A stretch of DNA of 64,000 nucleotides from CBDFKJ01 sp965248805 (lineage in GTDB: Bacteria; Pseudomonadota; Alphaproteobacteria; UBA6615), in assembly GCA_965248805.1 (NCBI GenBank), contig CBDFKJ010000009.1:496001-560000 (forward strand), given 5' to 3'. Below are positions 8,415 to 17,635 of this stretch, one piece after another. The notes under the pieces are model-generated. The model did no database searches. It was not told where the DNA came from and worked only from the letters and a program-made list of their open reading frames with translations. Positions within the stretch are counted from its first letter, which is position 1. Every line of letters starts with the position of its first letter. The translations under genes were made by a program, and so were the position numbers.

Positions 8415-8543
8415 GGTCGATGCCCCGACAATTTTCGGACTGACGGCTGAAATCGCCGCTGCCGCCTGACGCCCCTCGCCGAGTTCATGCAAGCCGCCGA
8501 GGCCGGATTGACCGAGGCGATAAACGATAAGGGAACGAAATGA
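8415..8543 (+). pseudogene. Degenerate second copy of the chaperone extension 3' end
   Basis: Two frames here recall the end of the T-like domain: VDAPTIFGLTAEIAAAA, then after a frame change LAEFMQAAEAGLTEAINDKG. The latter aligns with LLQAAEAGLIEAMNEKS at 6374. The copy ends in ATGA overlapping the tape-measure start, the normal junction. The DUF4238/portal and PIN-like cargo therefore lies between two versions of the same gene end, which points to recombination between related phages. Confidence 0.65.
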
Positions 8544-11512
8544 TGGCCAAAGCCCGGCATACCTATTCCGTTCGCCTCGCCGTCGAGGGTGGCAACCGGG
8601 TCAAGGCCGAGCTGGTCTCGGTGGGTGCGAGCGGCGAACGCTCGATGCGCAAGATCGACCGTGCCTCCGATAAGGCCTCGCGTGGGCTCGGCACGCTCAG
8701 TAACCGTGCCTCCGCTCTCCGCCGCCACATGCGGCTGTTGGGCGGTGTGATCGCCGGCGCCGCCGTCGGCCGCGGCTTGCAAGATATGGTGAGGCTGTAT
8801 GCGGACTTCGAGACCGGGCTGATCGGCGTCGGCAAGACCGCGGACCTGTCGGGGGCCGAGCTCGAATCCCTGGGCAAGGAGATCGACGAGCTTTCCAAGC
8901 GCATGCCGGTGGCCACCGACGAGTTGCTCGCCATCGCCCAAAGCGCCGGTCAGCTCGGGGTGAAAGGCGCCGACAACATTCTCAAGTTTACCGAAACCGT
9001 CGCCAAGCTCGGGACGGCGACGGACCTCAGTGGCGACGAAGCGGCGATGGCGCTCGCCCGCATTCTCAATGTCACCGGCGAAGCGCTGGGCAAGGTTGAC
9101 GTGCTCGGATCGGTCATCGTCGCTCTCGGCAACAACTTTGCCGCCACCGAAAGCCAGATCGCCGACATGGTCACGGAGGTCGCACGCGGCGCCGCCGTAT
9201 TCGGGGTGAGCTCCGCTCAAGCTTCGGCCTTGGCCGCGGCGCTGGCTGCCGTCGGTGTCAAGTCGGAGGTGGCGGGCACGTCCATCGGCCGCATCCTGCG
9301 CATGATCGACGCCGCCATCCGCAGCGGCGGCGAACACCTGGCCATCCTTACGCAGATCACCGGCCGGCCTGGGGAAGAGATCGAGGAGCTGTTCCAGAGG
9401 GACGCGATGGCCACGTTCGCGTTGTTCATCGAAGGTCTGAAGCGGATCGGTGACGCCGGCGGATCGGTGGCCGATGCCATGGCGGCGTTGGGTTTGGCCG
9501 ACCAGCGTCTGCTGAAGACCATCCCGGTGCTGGCCAATCGCGCCGATCTCCTTGCCCGAGCACTCGAAATCGCCAACCGTGAAACCGAGAACGCCACCGC
9601 GTTGAACGAGGAAGCAGCAAGGGCGTTCGAAAGCTTGAACAATCAAACCGAGGTGATGTGGAACAATATCAAATCCCTCGCACGGGCCATCGGTGCGGAC
9701 CTGGCGCCGGGCGTTGCCGTTGCGGTCCAGGGGCTGTCCGAACTCGCCAGCGAGGCCGGAGACGCCTACGAGAAGCTCAAGCTCATCGCTGAAGGAGACT
9801 TCAATTTCGAGGGGCTCAGCCTCAGCGCCACGCGGCGCCAAGTGGAGCATCTCGATCGGGAACTGAAGGAGCTCAAGGAGAGGATGCGGACGGCGCCCAG
9901 GGAGGCCGATCTCAACTTCTTCGAGGACCTGGTCACGAGCACCCACGAAGAACTCGAGGCGGAGTATCAGGAGCTGTGGAAGATCTACATTCAGTGGAAG
10001 ACGAAGCTCGGATGGGAACTGGAGCAAGAGCGCAAGCGTCGCGAGGCGCGGGATGCCGCCGAGACCAAGGACCCCTCCGAGGGCGACCCGGCCGAGCCCC
10101 CCGAGGATGTCGCGGTGGCCCAAGAGCGGGCGCGGCGTCTGCTACAGATCCAAAAGAGCCTTAACCAGCAATTGTTCCAGCTGCGCTACCAGGGCGCCGA
10201 GCGCATCCGCGAGGAGTACCGCAAGCTGGATAACGAGCTGAAGGAGTTGGGTGACGCCGGCGCCGATTCGGAGATGATCGAGCGTCTGCGCTTCGGCGCG
10301 GCGGCGGTGCGGGACGACAGGCTCGCCGAGCTCGCCCGGCGCGAGCAGGAAACGGCGGACTGGCGGGCCCAGGCCAACCGGCGCATCCTCGAGGGGCTCA
10401 GGGCCGAACAGGACGCGCTCGCCATGACCGACCGCCAGCGCTTCGTCAGCCAGGCCCTGCGCCGTCTCTCGGCCGAGGCGACGGATGCCCAGCGGGGCCA
10501 GGTGCGCGCGCTTGCCGGTGCGCTCTATGACGAGCAGCGCGCGATCGAAGCCCGCAACGAGGCCGAACGCGAGGCCAACCGGCTGCGTGCCGAGGGCGAA
10601 GCATTGACCGAACGATTGCGCACGGCGCAGGAAGCTTACGCCGACGAGATCGAACGGCTCCGGGAGTTGCTCGATGCCGGCGCCATCGACCAGGAGACCT
10701 TCGGCCGGGCGTCCGAGGAGGCCTACGACCGCATGCTGCGCTCGAGCCGCGAATGGTCCGACGGGGTGCGGCGCGCCATCCGCGATTATCTCGACGACGC
10801 CACGGACGCGGCAAAACAGTTCGAGCAGGCGACGACGCGCGCCTTGCAGGCGAGCGAGGACGCTTTCGTCGAGTGGGCGATGACCGGCAAGTTCTCCGCC
10901 AAGGACCTGTTCGACACCATCGCCGAGGAAGCGCTCCGCGCCGCCTACCGCATGGCGGTGGTGGGCCCGCTCAACAACATCCTCGGAAGCATTTTCGGCG
11001 CCATCGGCGGCAGTGTCTTCGGTGGGACGGGTACTGTTGCTACGACGTCCTCCGGCACGCCGATGATCGGCGACTTCCCGATATCCTCGGGTTCAACCAT
11101 GTTGGCCCATACCGGCGGCGTGATCGGCCGCGACGCCTTCCCAACCCGCAGGGTCGACCCGAGGGTGTTCGACGAAGCGTTCCGCTATCACCGCGGCGGC
11201 ATCGTCGGTAGTGAGATGCCGATCGTGGCGCGTAGCGGCGAGGGCGTATTCACGCCCGGGCAGATGCGCGGCCTTGCACCGATCTCGGCCGCAAGGCCTA
11301 CGGTCAATGTCGTGGTCAATGTGCGCAACACCGCACCGGGCACCCGGGCTTCCGCCGATATGCGGCGCGAGCCGGGCGGCGATCTCACCCTCGACATCAT
11401 GATCGAGAAGATCGAAGGCGGTATGGCGCGCAACATCGGCCGCGGCCAAGGCATGGCGCCGACCCTGGAGCGCCGCTACGGCCTCAACCCGGCGGCCGGC
11501 AGCCTCCGGTGA
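8540..11512 (+). CDS. Tail tape measure protein
   Basis: A 990-residue protein with a TP901-type tape-measure N-terminal domain (LAIAQSAGQLGVKG, GDEAAMALARILNVTGEAL), long helical coiled-coil middle (about 400-780, rich in Glu/Arg), and a lambda H-like C-terminal region with a Gly-rich hydrophobic patch and RGGIVGSEMPIVARSGEGVF. It sets tail length and helps DNA entry. At roughly 1.5 angstrom per residue the tail would be about 150 nm. It starts with ATGATG overlapping the repeated chaperone end, and its stop overlaps the next start. Confidence 0.9.
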   Translation: MMAKARHTYSVRLAVEGGNRVKAELVSVGASGERSMRKIDRASDKASRGLGTLSNRASALRRHMRLLGGVIAGAAVGRGLQDMVRLYADFETGLIGVGKTADLSGAELESLGKEIDELSKRMPVATDELLAIAQSAGQLGVKGADNILKFTETVAKLGTATDLSGDEAAMALARILNVTGEALGKVDVLGSVIVALGNNFAATESQIADMVTEVARGAAVFGVSSAQASALAAALAAVGVKSEVAGTSIGRILRMIDAAIRSGGEHLAILTQITGRPGEEIEELFQRDAMATFALFIEGLKRIGDAGGSVADAMAALGLADQRLLKTIPVLANRADLLARALEIANRETENATALNEEAARAFESLNNQTEVMWNNIKSLARAIGADLAPGVAVAVQGLSELASEAGDAYEKLKLIAEGDFNFEGLSLSATRRQVEHLDRELKELKERMRTAPREADLNFFEDLVTSTHEELEAEYQELWKIYIQWKTKLGWELEQERKRREARDAAETKDPSEGDPAEPPEDVAVAQERARRLLQIQKSLNQQLFQLRYQGAERIREEYRKLDNELKELGDAGADSEMIERLRFGAAAVRDDRLAELARREQETADWRAQANRRILEGLRAEQDALAMTDRQRFVSQALRRLSAEATDAQRGQVRALAGALYDEQRAIEARNEAEREANRLRAEGEALTERLRTAQEAYADEIERLRELLDAGAIDQETFGRASEEAYDRMLRSSREWSDGVRRAIRDYLDDATDAAKQFEQATTRALQASEDAFVEWAMTGKFSAKDLFDTIAEEALRAAYRMAVVGPLNNILGSIFGAIGGSVFGGTGTVATTSSGTPMIGDFPISSGSTMLAHTGGVIGRDAFPTRRVDPRVFDEAFRYHRGGIVGSEMPIVARSGEGVFTPGQMRGLAPISAARPTVNVVVNVRNTAPGTRASADMRREPGGDLTLDIMIEKIEGGMARNIGRGQGMAPTLERRYGLNPAAGSLR

Positions 11513-12006
11513 TCGTCCGCTGGCCGGATCAGCTGCCGCTGCCGACCCTCGACGGCTACGCCATCCAGCCCGGCGAGGCGATCCTGCGCACCGAGATGGA
11601 GGCCGGCCCGGCGCGTCAGCGCCGGCGCTTCACCAACGTGCCGAGCCGTATCGCCGTGCGCTGGGTGATGCGCGTCGAACAGTTCGCGCTGTTCGAGGCG
11701 TGGTACCGCTGGGCGGCGGTCGAGGGCGGCGCCTGGTTCGAGATCGACCTCCTGGGCGGCCTCGGCCTGGTGCCGCAGGAAGCCCGCTTCACCCGCCAGT
11801 TCGAGGCCCGGCTCTATCGCCGCCGGCTCTGGGAGGTGACCAGCGAACTGGAAGTTCGCGCCCGGCCGACACTCAGCGAAGCCGGCATGGCGATCCTGCT
11901 CACCGAGGAGGTGGCAGGTCTTATCGCAAGCGTCGACGGCTTGCACGACCTCGTTCACCGGACCCTGCCCGGGACCCACACAGGGAGAGACGACCATGAC
12001 CATTGA
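11509..12006 (+). CDS. Distal tail protein, putative
   Basis: A 165-residue protein beginning MIVRWPDQLPLPTLDGY, with RWVMRVEQFALFEAWYRW and WFEIDLLGG in the middle. It lies directly after the tape measure, where the distal tail (M/L-like) protein is found, and overlaps the tape-measure stop by four bases. The last 20 residues (TLPGTHTGRDDHDH) run across the ribosome-binding site of the next gene, so the reading frame may have been lengthened. No catalytic motif is visible. Role inferred from position. Confidence 0.55.
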   Translation: MIVRWPDQLPLPTLDGYAIQPGEAILRTEMEAGPARQRRRFTNVPSRIAVRWVMRVEQFALFEAWYRWAAVEGGAWFEIDLLGGLGLVPQEARFTRQFEARLYRRRLWEVTSELEVRARPTLSEAGMAILLTEEVAGLIASVDGLHDLVHRTLPGTHTGRDDHDH

Positions 12007-12712
12007 AGCCGATCTGCGCGCGGCGGCGGCCCGCGCCGATGCCGACAGCCGTTTGCTCCATGAAATCGTGCACGGCGATGCGGCCACCACCGTCGACACC
12101 GAAGGCGGCCCCGTGAAGAGCGTCGCCAAGGCGATCGGGGATGTCGAGACCGGCGTTGCCGGCGCCGCGGCCGCGGTCGCGCAAGGCGTCGCGGCAACCG
12201 AAGCCGCCCGTGATCAGGCTATCGCGGCCCGCGATGCGGCGCTGGCCGCCGGCGTCGTCCTGGCGAGCGATGCCGAGACCGAAAGCGGAACCGGCGACGG
12301 CGTCGTCCAAGCCCGTCAGCTCGGTCTTCGCACCGCAAGCCAAGACCGTTCCGGCCTCGTCGTGCTCGTCACCGATGCGGACGGGATCGCAGGTCAAGAC
12401 CGGACCCGCGCGATGACGCCGGCCGCGGACAAGGCGGCTCTCGATGCAGCTCTTGCCGGCGGCGTCAGCTGGGCGCCGGTGCTCGCGGTCAATAACCACG
12501 GCGCACGACGCGTGCTGCGCATCGTGGACTGGACCGGTGGCGTCGGCGTGGCGCCGGCCGGCGGCTATCTCGGCCCGTCCGGCATCGTCGCCACCGCTGC
12601 GGCCGCTACCGATATCCGCGGCCCCCGGGGGTCTGTGGGACCGCAAGGGCCACAGGGGCCACAGGGCCCGCAGTGGTCGCCGGACAGCGACGACGACGAC
12701 GACGACGAATGA
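11996..12712 (+). CDS. Tail fibre-like protein with collagen-like GPQ repeat
   Basis: A 238-residue protein with an Ala-rich helical N-terminus, a TGDGVVQARQLGLRTASQDR segment and RTRAMTPAADKAALDAAL as in phage tail-fibre stems, then a short collagen-like stretch (GPRGSVGPQGPQGPQGPQ) at about residues 209-226, ending in a run of seven acidic residues. A good Shine-Dalgarno site (GGGAGAG) precedes the ATG. It is probably a short trimeric tail appendage; receptor binding is inferred. Confidence 0.6.
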   Translation: MTIEADLRAAAARADADSRLLHEIVHGDAATTVDTEGGPVKSVAKAIGDVETGVAGAAAAVAQGVAATEAARDQAIAARDAALAAGVVLASDAETESGTGDGVVQARQLGLRTASQDRSGLVVLVTDADGIAGQDRTRAMTPAADKAALDAALAGGVSWAPVLAVNNHGARRVLRIVDWTGGVGVAPAGGYLGPSGIVATAAAATDIRGPRGSVGPQGPQGPQGPQWSPDSDDDDDDE

Positions 12713-12733
12713 TAACGTCGAGCGACGACGAGA

Positions 12734-13360
12734 ATGCCCGATCCGGCTCTCGAGCAGGCGCTCCGCGAGGCCTATGCCTCCGCACCCTCCGACACGGTCA
12801 TCCTGCACACCCTCGAGTTGCGCCATCCTGCCTTCGTCGACGATGACGGCAATCCTACCGCCATTCGGGTGGTCAGGAACTTCGCTGACGCGGAACACTG
12901 GTTGCGGCTGGGCGGTGCGGAGGTGGAAGCGGTGCTGGACGCCATGCCGGCGGAGAGCCGCGGTCCGGTCGGCCTGGTGGCTCGCCTGGAGGCGGACGCG
13001 CCGAAGGACGCCGGGCGGATGGTGCCCTTCATCGCGCTCGGCTTCGAACTCGAACTGCCGCCGGTCGACACCGCGCCGGTGCCCGAGATCACGGTGACGC
13101 TGGACAATGTCAGTCGCGAGATCGTCCGTCATCTCGACGCCGCGGCGACCTCGCGCGAGACCATCGAGGTCACCTACCGGCCCTATCTCTCGACCGACCT
13201 GGAGGGTCCGCAGATGGACCCGCCGATCACGCTCACTCTGACCGAGATCGAGGTCGACGTGTTCCGCGCCACCGGCAGGGCGCGCATGCTCGATATCGGC
13301 AACAAGGCGTTCCCGTCCGATCTCTATACCGCCAGGCGGTTCCCGGGCCTGACCCGCTAG
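12734..13360 (+). CDS. DUF1833 family tail protein
   Basis: A 208-residue protein fitting DUF1833 (PF08875): HTLELRHPAFVDDDGNP near the N-terminus, FIALGFELELPPVD in the middle, TVTLDNVSREIVRHLDAAA and ARMLDIGNKAFPSDLYT near the C-terminus. In phages of this type it lies between distal tail proteins and the NlpC/P60 peptidase and is thought to be part of the tail tip (gpL-like). The stop TAG is followed at once by the ATG of the next gene. Confidence 0.8.
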   Translation: MPDPALEQALREAYASAPSDTVILHTLELRHPAFVDDDGNPTAIRVVRNFADAEHWLRLGGAEVEAVLDAMPAESRGPVGLVARLEADAPKDAGRMVPFIALGFELELPPVDTAPVPEITVTLDNVSREIVRHLDAAATSRETIEVTYRPYLSTDLEGPQMDPPITLTLTEIEVDVFRATGRARMLDIGNKAFPSDLYTARRFPGLTR

Positions 13361-13765
13361 ATGCACTGGGCCGAAGACCTGATCGGCCGCCCGTGGGAAG
13401 CGGGCGGACGCGGACCGCACGCGTTCGACTGCTGGGGCCTGGTGCGTTGGTGCTGGCGCGAGCGCTTCGCCATCGAGGTGCCCGAGATCCCGGTCGACGC
13501 CGCGAACCTTCGCGCCGTGCTCGCAGGCTTCCGCAATCACCCCGAGCGCCGGCGCTGGCAACTCGTGGATAGACCCTGTGAAGGCGATGCGGTGCTGATG
13601 CGCCAGTCCCGCCATCCGGTCCATGTGGGCTTGTGGCTCACGGTCGACGGCGGCGGCGTGCTCCATGCCGCCCGCGGCATCGGTGTCGTGTTCCAGCTTC
13701 CCGTCGATCTCACCGCCCATGGCTGGCGCATCGAGGGTACATACCGCTTCACCGGAGAGCACTGA
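13361..13765 (+). CDS. NlpC/P60 family phage tail-tip peptidase
   Basis: A 134-residue cysteine peptidase. Cys24 lies in FDCWGLVRW, His88 in HPVHVGLW and a third His102 in VLHAARG, making the NlpC/P60 catalytic set. Such gpK-like tail-tip enzymes cut the peptide cross-links of peptidoglycan during DNA injection. It begins immediately after the DUF1833 stop and overlaps the tail hub gene by one base (TGATG), so the three are translationally coupled. Confidence 0.88.
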   Translation: MHWAEDLIGRPWEAGGRGPHAFDCWGLVRWCWRERFAIEVPEIPVDAANLRAVLAGFRNHPERRRWQLVDRPCEGDAVLMRQSRHPVHVGLWLTVDGGGVLHAARGIGVVFQLPVDLTAHGWRIEGTYRFTGEH

Positions 13766-16098
13766 TGCCCGGCACCGTGGTCATGCTGCACAACCCGTTC
13801 CGCCCGGAGCGGGGGCGGGAGGTGATTGCCGTCGCCGAGCCGCTCGCCATTCGCGCCTGGCTGGATGCGCGACACGTGGCGGAGTTCGATCGCCCGACGA
13901 TCTGTCTCCGCAACGCCGAGCCGGTGCTGCGCGGCCGCTGGCACGACACCTTCATCAGCGCGGGCGACGTGGTAGTGTTCGTGCCATTGCCCCAGGGCGG
14001 CGGTGGCGGGGGCGGCAAGAACCCGCTGCGCACCGTCCTCATGCTCGCCGTGATGGTAGCCGCCCCCTATCTCGGCGCTGTGATAGCGGGCGCCATCGGC
14101 GTCACCTCCACGATCGGCGTCTCGCTCATTACCGCCGGCGTGGCACTCGTCGGCACCACCCTGGTCAATGTCCTGCTGCCGCCGCCGAAGCCCGCCGCGC
14201 CCAGCTTCGGCAGAGGCGTGCCGTCTCCCAGTCCGACCTATTCGCTGACCGCCCAGGGTAACCAGGCGCGCCTCACTCAGCCGATCCCGGTGATCTACGG
14301 CCGCCACCGGGTCTATCCCGATCTCGCGGCTACACCGTGGGTGGAATACAGGAACAACGACCAGTACCTGCATCAGCTGCACTGTATCGGCCAGGGCGAA
14401 TACGACCTCGAGCAGGTTCGCATCGAGGACACGCCGATCGACTCGTTCGAGGAGGTCGAGACCCAGTTCGTTGCGCCCGGCGGCAGCGTCACCCAGTTCC
14501 AGGCCGACGTGGTGACGGCGCCCGAGGTCGCGGGCCAGGAGCTGATCGGGGCCAATCAGCGCGATGCGGGCGAGGACGGCTGGGTCGGTCCCTTCGCCGC
14601 CAACCCGGCCGGGACGAGGGCCACAAGAATCGGCATCGATGTGGTGATGCCGCGCGGGCTCTATTACGCCAACGATGACGGCAGTCTCGGCAACCGCACC
14701 ATTACGTGGGACGTCGAAGCCCGTGCCGTCGACGATGACGGTGTCGCCGCCGGTTATTGGATCGCGATCGCTTCGGAGAGCGTGAGCGCGAATAAGAACA
14801 CGCCGCAACGCAGAAGCTATCGCTACACGGTTGCGGCCGGACGCTACGAAGTCAGGCTCAGGCGCACCAACGACAAGATCGGCGATGCGCGCGCCGGTCA
14901 TGAGATCCGCTGGGGCGGCCTCAAGACTTTCCTCGAAGATGCGCCTGCGTTCGGCGACGTGACGCTGCTCGCCGTGCGGATGCGCGCCACCGACAATCTC
15001 TCGCAGCGCTCGGCGCGGCTCGTCAACGTCATCGTCACTCGCAGGCTGCCGGTCTGGGGTCCGGAGACCGGCTGGTCGGAGCCGCAACCCACGCGCTCCA
15101 TCGCCTGGGCCTTCGCCGACGCCGCCCGCGCCCGCTACGGCGCCGGGCTCGACGACGCCTGCGTCGACCTCGCGGCGCTCCATGCGCTCGATGCCGTCTG
15201 GGAAGCCCGCGGCGACCGCTTCGATGCCGTGTTCGACCAAAGCCTCACGGTGTGGGAGGCGCTGACCCGCATTGCCCGTTGCGGCCGGGCGCTGCCCTTC
15301 TTGCAAGGCGGGATCTTGCGGATCGCCCGCGATGCGCCGCGGACCCTGCCGGTGGGTCCGTTCGGACCCCGCAACATCGTCCGGGGCAGCTTCCGCGTCC
15401 AGTACGTCATGCCGGGCGAGGACACCGCCGATGCCGTGACCGTGACCTACTACTCGGAACGAACCTGGGCGCCCGACGAGGTCGTTGCATCGCTGCCGGA
15501 TGGCAGTGCGGACGCCACCGACAAACCCGCCAAGGTCGAGCTGTTCGGCTGCACCGGTGCGGCGCAGGCTCGGCGCGAGGGACTCTACATGGCCGTCGCC
15601 AACCGCTACCGCCGGCGCATCGTCACCTTCCGCACCGAGCTCGAGGGGCTGATCCCGACCTACGGCGATCTGATCGCCATCACCCACGATCTGCCGCGCT
15701 GGGGTCAGGGCGGCGAGGTGACGGCCGTCGACGGCCGCACGCTGACCCTGAGCGAACCGTTGGAATGGGACGCAGGAGAAGAAACCGCCGCGGGAACCGG
15801 CGTGGACACGGCCCGGCCGCCCGTCCACTACATCGCGCTTCGCCGGCGCGACGGCACGCTGAGCGGGCCCTGGCCGGTCGCGCCCAGCGGCGATAAGCGA
15901 GCCGTCGTGTTGAGCGAGGATCTCGACCTCGAGCCCTACACCGGCGCCGACGAGGAGCGCACCCACTTCGCTTTCGGCCCGGGCGAGGCCTGGGGCCTGC
16001 GCGCGCGGGTGCTGGCTGTCAGGCCGCGCGGCGAGCAGGTCGAGATCACCGCCGTCGGCGAGGACGCCCGCGTGCACGAGGCCGATCAAGCCGCCTGA
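13765..16098 (+). CDS. Tail hub / host specificity protein J-like
   Basis: About 777 residues from the ATG at 13765, chosen for its overlap with the peptidase stop; a longer upstream frame is spurious. A Gly run (PQGGGGGGGKN) and hydrophobic segment precede NQARLTQPIPVIYGRHRVYP, the typical start of the J-like hub. Fibronectin-like beta modules and a phage tail tip domain follow. It forms the central hub that binds the receptor and closes the tube. Shorter than lambda J, lacking long C-terminal fibre repeats. Confidence 0.85.
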   Translation: MPGTVVMLHNPFRPERGREVIAVAEPLAIRAWLDARHVAEFDRPTICLRNAEPVLRGRWHDTFISAGDVVVFVPLPQGGGGGGGKNPLRTVLMLAVMVAAPYLGAVIAGAIGVTSTIGVSLITAGVALVGTTLVNVLLPPPKPAAPSFGRGVPSPSPTYSLTAQGNQARLTQPIPVIYGRHRVYPDLAATPWVEYRNNDQYLHQLHCIGQGEYDLEQVRIEDTPIDSFEEVETQFVAPGGSVTQFQADVVTAPEVAGQELIGANQRDAGEDGWVGPFAANPAGTRATRIGIDVVMPRGLYYANDDGSLGNRTITWDVEARAVDDDGVAAGYWIAIASESVSANKNTPQRRSYRYTVAAGRYEVRLRRTNDKIGDARAGHEIRWGGLKTFLEDAPAFGDVTLLAVRMRATDNLSQRSARLVNVIVTRRLPVWGPETGWSEPQPTRSIAWAFADAARARYGAGLDDACVDLAALHALDAVWEARGDRFDAVFDQSLTVWEALTRIARCGRALPFLQGGILRIARDAPRTLPVGPFGPRNIVRGSFRVQYVMPGEDTADAVTVTYYSERTWAPDEVVASLPDGSADATDKPAKVELFGCTGAAQARREGLYMAVANRYRRRIVTFRTELEGLIPTYGDLIAITHDLPRWGQGGEVTAVDGRTLTLSEPLEWDAGEETAAGTGVDTARPPVHYIALRRRDGTLSGPWPVAPSGDKRAVVLSEDLDLEPYTGADEERTHFAFGPGEAWGLRARVLAVRPRGEQVEITAVGEDARVHEADQAA

Positions 16099-16189
16099 GC
16101 CGCCGCCTAGCACCAGAACAACCCGTCGTGATGGAAGCCCGTCCCTTCGGCCGGGCCCGTCGCGGCATCGATGCACCGGAGACACGCCC

Positions 16190-16411
16190 GTGACCGACGA
16201 CGCCATGATCCAGATCGAGCGGGTGCGCGCCGAAGCGGCCGCCCATCTTGCCGAGCATGAGATCGCCTGCGAGCGGCGCTACGGCGACCTCCAGGCTCAG
16301 CTCACCAAGATCGAAGCGCTCCACATCCGCAACACGCGCCTCCTTTACATCATGCTCGGCGGCATGCTCGCCGCGCTCGGCAAGGCCTTCTGGCCCACTC
16401 TCGGCGGCTGA
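16190..16411 (+). CDS. Small holin-like / XhlA-like membrane protein
   Basis: A 73-residue protein from a GTG behind a GGAG site. An amphipathic, charged N-terminal helix (QIERVRAEAAAHLAEHEIAC) is followed by one hydrophobic helix (LLYIMLGGMLAALGKAFW), the layout of XhlA/haemolysin-like phage membrane proteins that accompany holins. It starts the lysis cassette: this gene, 3-TM-type holin, endolysin. The lysis role is inferred from context. Confidence 0.6.
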   Translation: MTDDAMIQIERVRAEAAAHLAEHEIACERRYGDLQAQLTKIEALHIRNTRLLYIMLGGMLAALGKAFWPTLGG

Positions 16412-16553
16412 GCGCCCGCGCGGCCGCGCCGCGTCTCTCCCGAAAACCGATCCACACCGGCCCGTCTTCCCGACGGCCGTCGCCGCACGGCCGTTCCGTG
16501 CGCGCGCTGACGGCCGCGCTCGGTCCGACCTTCAAACCAACCGGAGATCAACA

Positions 16554-17018
16554 ATGCTGACCCTGCTTGGCAGTCTGCTGGGATTCGCCACCAGCGCCAT
16601 TCCCGACATCATGAGCCTGTTCCGCGAGCGGGTGGACCGCGCACACGAGCTCGCGGTACTCGACCGCCAGATGGAGCAGATGCGGCTCGGCCACAACCAG
16701 CGCCTCGAGGAGATCGAGGTCCAGGGCGATATCGCCGAGAGCAACGCGCTCTACAAGCACGATGCGGCGCTGGGCGGCAGCAGCCGATGGGTGGACGGCC
16801 TTCGTGCCTCGGTCCGCCCGCTGATCACCTACGCCTTCTTCGTCTTGTTCGCGTCGGTCAAGGGCTCCGGCCTCTACCTGCTGATCGTGGTCGAGGGTCT
16901 GTTCATCGCCGAGGCCCTGCCGCGCATCTGGGACCCCGAGACCCAGGCGCTGTTCGCCGCCGTGATGAGCTTCTGGTTCGGCAACCGCACGCTCTCCAAG
17001 CTCCGCGAGCGGCGCTGA
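16554..17018 (+). CDS. Holin-like membrane protein (GTA/3TM holin type)
   Basis: A 154-residue protein. The ATG at 16554 has a GGAG site; the longer in-frame extension is not credible. A hydrophobic N-terminal helix, a charged coiled middle (VLDRQMEQMRLGHNQRLEEI) and hydrophobic segments around YAFFVLFASVKGSGLYLLIV resemble the 3TM holins of gene-transfer agents and alphaproteobacterial phages. It lies directly before the endolysin. A C-terminal copy occurs at 22539-22724. Confidence 0.65.
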   Translation: MLTLLGSLLGFATSAIPDIMSLFRERVDRAHELAVLDRQMEQMRLGHNQRLEEIEVQGDIAESNALYKHDAALGGSSRWVDGLRASVRPLITYAFFVLFASVKGSGLYLLIVVEGLFIAEALPRIWDPETQALFAAVMSFWFGNRTLSKLRERR

Positions 17019-17022
17019 GGTC

Positions 17023-17463
17023 ATGCGCCACGTTACCGACGAGGGCCTCGCGCTGATCCAGCGCTTCGAGGGGTTCGCGCCCGAGGTCTATGTCTGCCCG
17101 GGCGGCTGGCCGACCATCGGTTACGGCCATGTGGTGCAGGAGAATGAGCACGACCGCTTCTCGGGCGGCATCGACGAGACGGAAGCCGAGCACCTGCTGC
17201 GCCGCGATGTCGAAACCGCCGAGCGGGCCGCGCTGCGGCTCATCCGGGTGCCGCTCGAAGACGGGCAATTCGACGCGCTCTCATCCTTTACGTTCAACCT
17301 CGGCGCCGGCGCCCTGCAGCGCTCGACGCTGCGGCGCAAGGTCAACCGCGAGGAGCACGGCACCGTGCCGGCCGAGTTCCGGCGCTGGGTCTGGGCCGGC
17401 GGGCGCAAGCTCAAGGGGCTGGTGCGGAGGCGAGAGGCGGAAGTAGAGCTTTATAACGGTTAG
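17023..17463 (+). CDS. Endolysin, GH24 lysozyme
   Basis: A 146-residue glycoside hydrolase that cuts the glycan backbone of peptidoglycan. The E-8-(D/C)-5-T signature is present as Glu16, Cys25 and Thr31 (RFEG...VCPGGWPTIGYGH), the Cys variant of the usual Glu-Asp-Thr set. The LSSFTFNLGAGALQRSTL and FRRWVWAGGRKLKGLVRRR segments are typical. It follows the holin by four bases and closes the late module. Its last 130 bases recur, degenerate, at 18478-18610, on the far side of a ZIP transporter gene. Confidence 0.92.
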   Translation: MRHVTDEGLALIQRFEGFAPEVYVCPGGWPTIGYGHVVQENEHDRFSGGIDETEAEHLLRRDVETAERAALRLIRVPLEDGQFDALSSFTFNLGAGALQRSTLRRKVNREEHGTVPAEFRRWVWAGGRKLKGLVRRREAEVELYNG

Positions 17464-17635
17464 AACTATCGCGTGCAGTTGAGCCGGAGTCTTTTCGATG
17501 CAGTGGACTTGGAGGAATTCCTGATAGGTTTCGGTGCAGGGATCGGTGCATCCAAGTCACGATAACAAAGACAGCGTTGGTCGAACCGTCCCCGGTCGGC
17601 CCGCGCGCATCGTCCGTATCGCGGTTGGTCATGCA

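Noticed and set aside
8312..10123. Long open frame on the minus strand under the tape measure (603 codons)
   Set aside because: A shadow of the high-GC tape-measure gene; composition is low complexity and no motif is visible.
13537..16206. 889-codon minus-strand open frame under the tail hub gene
   Set aside because: Codon-position mirror of the hub gene; the plus-strand product is clearly recognisable and fits the operon.
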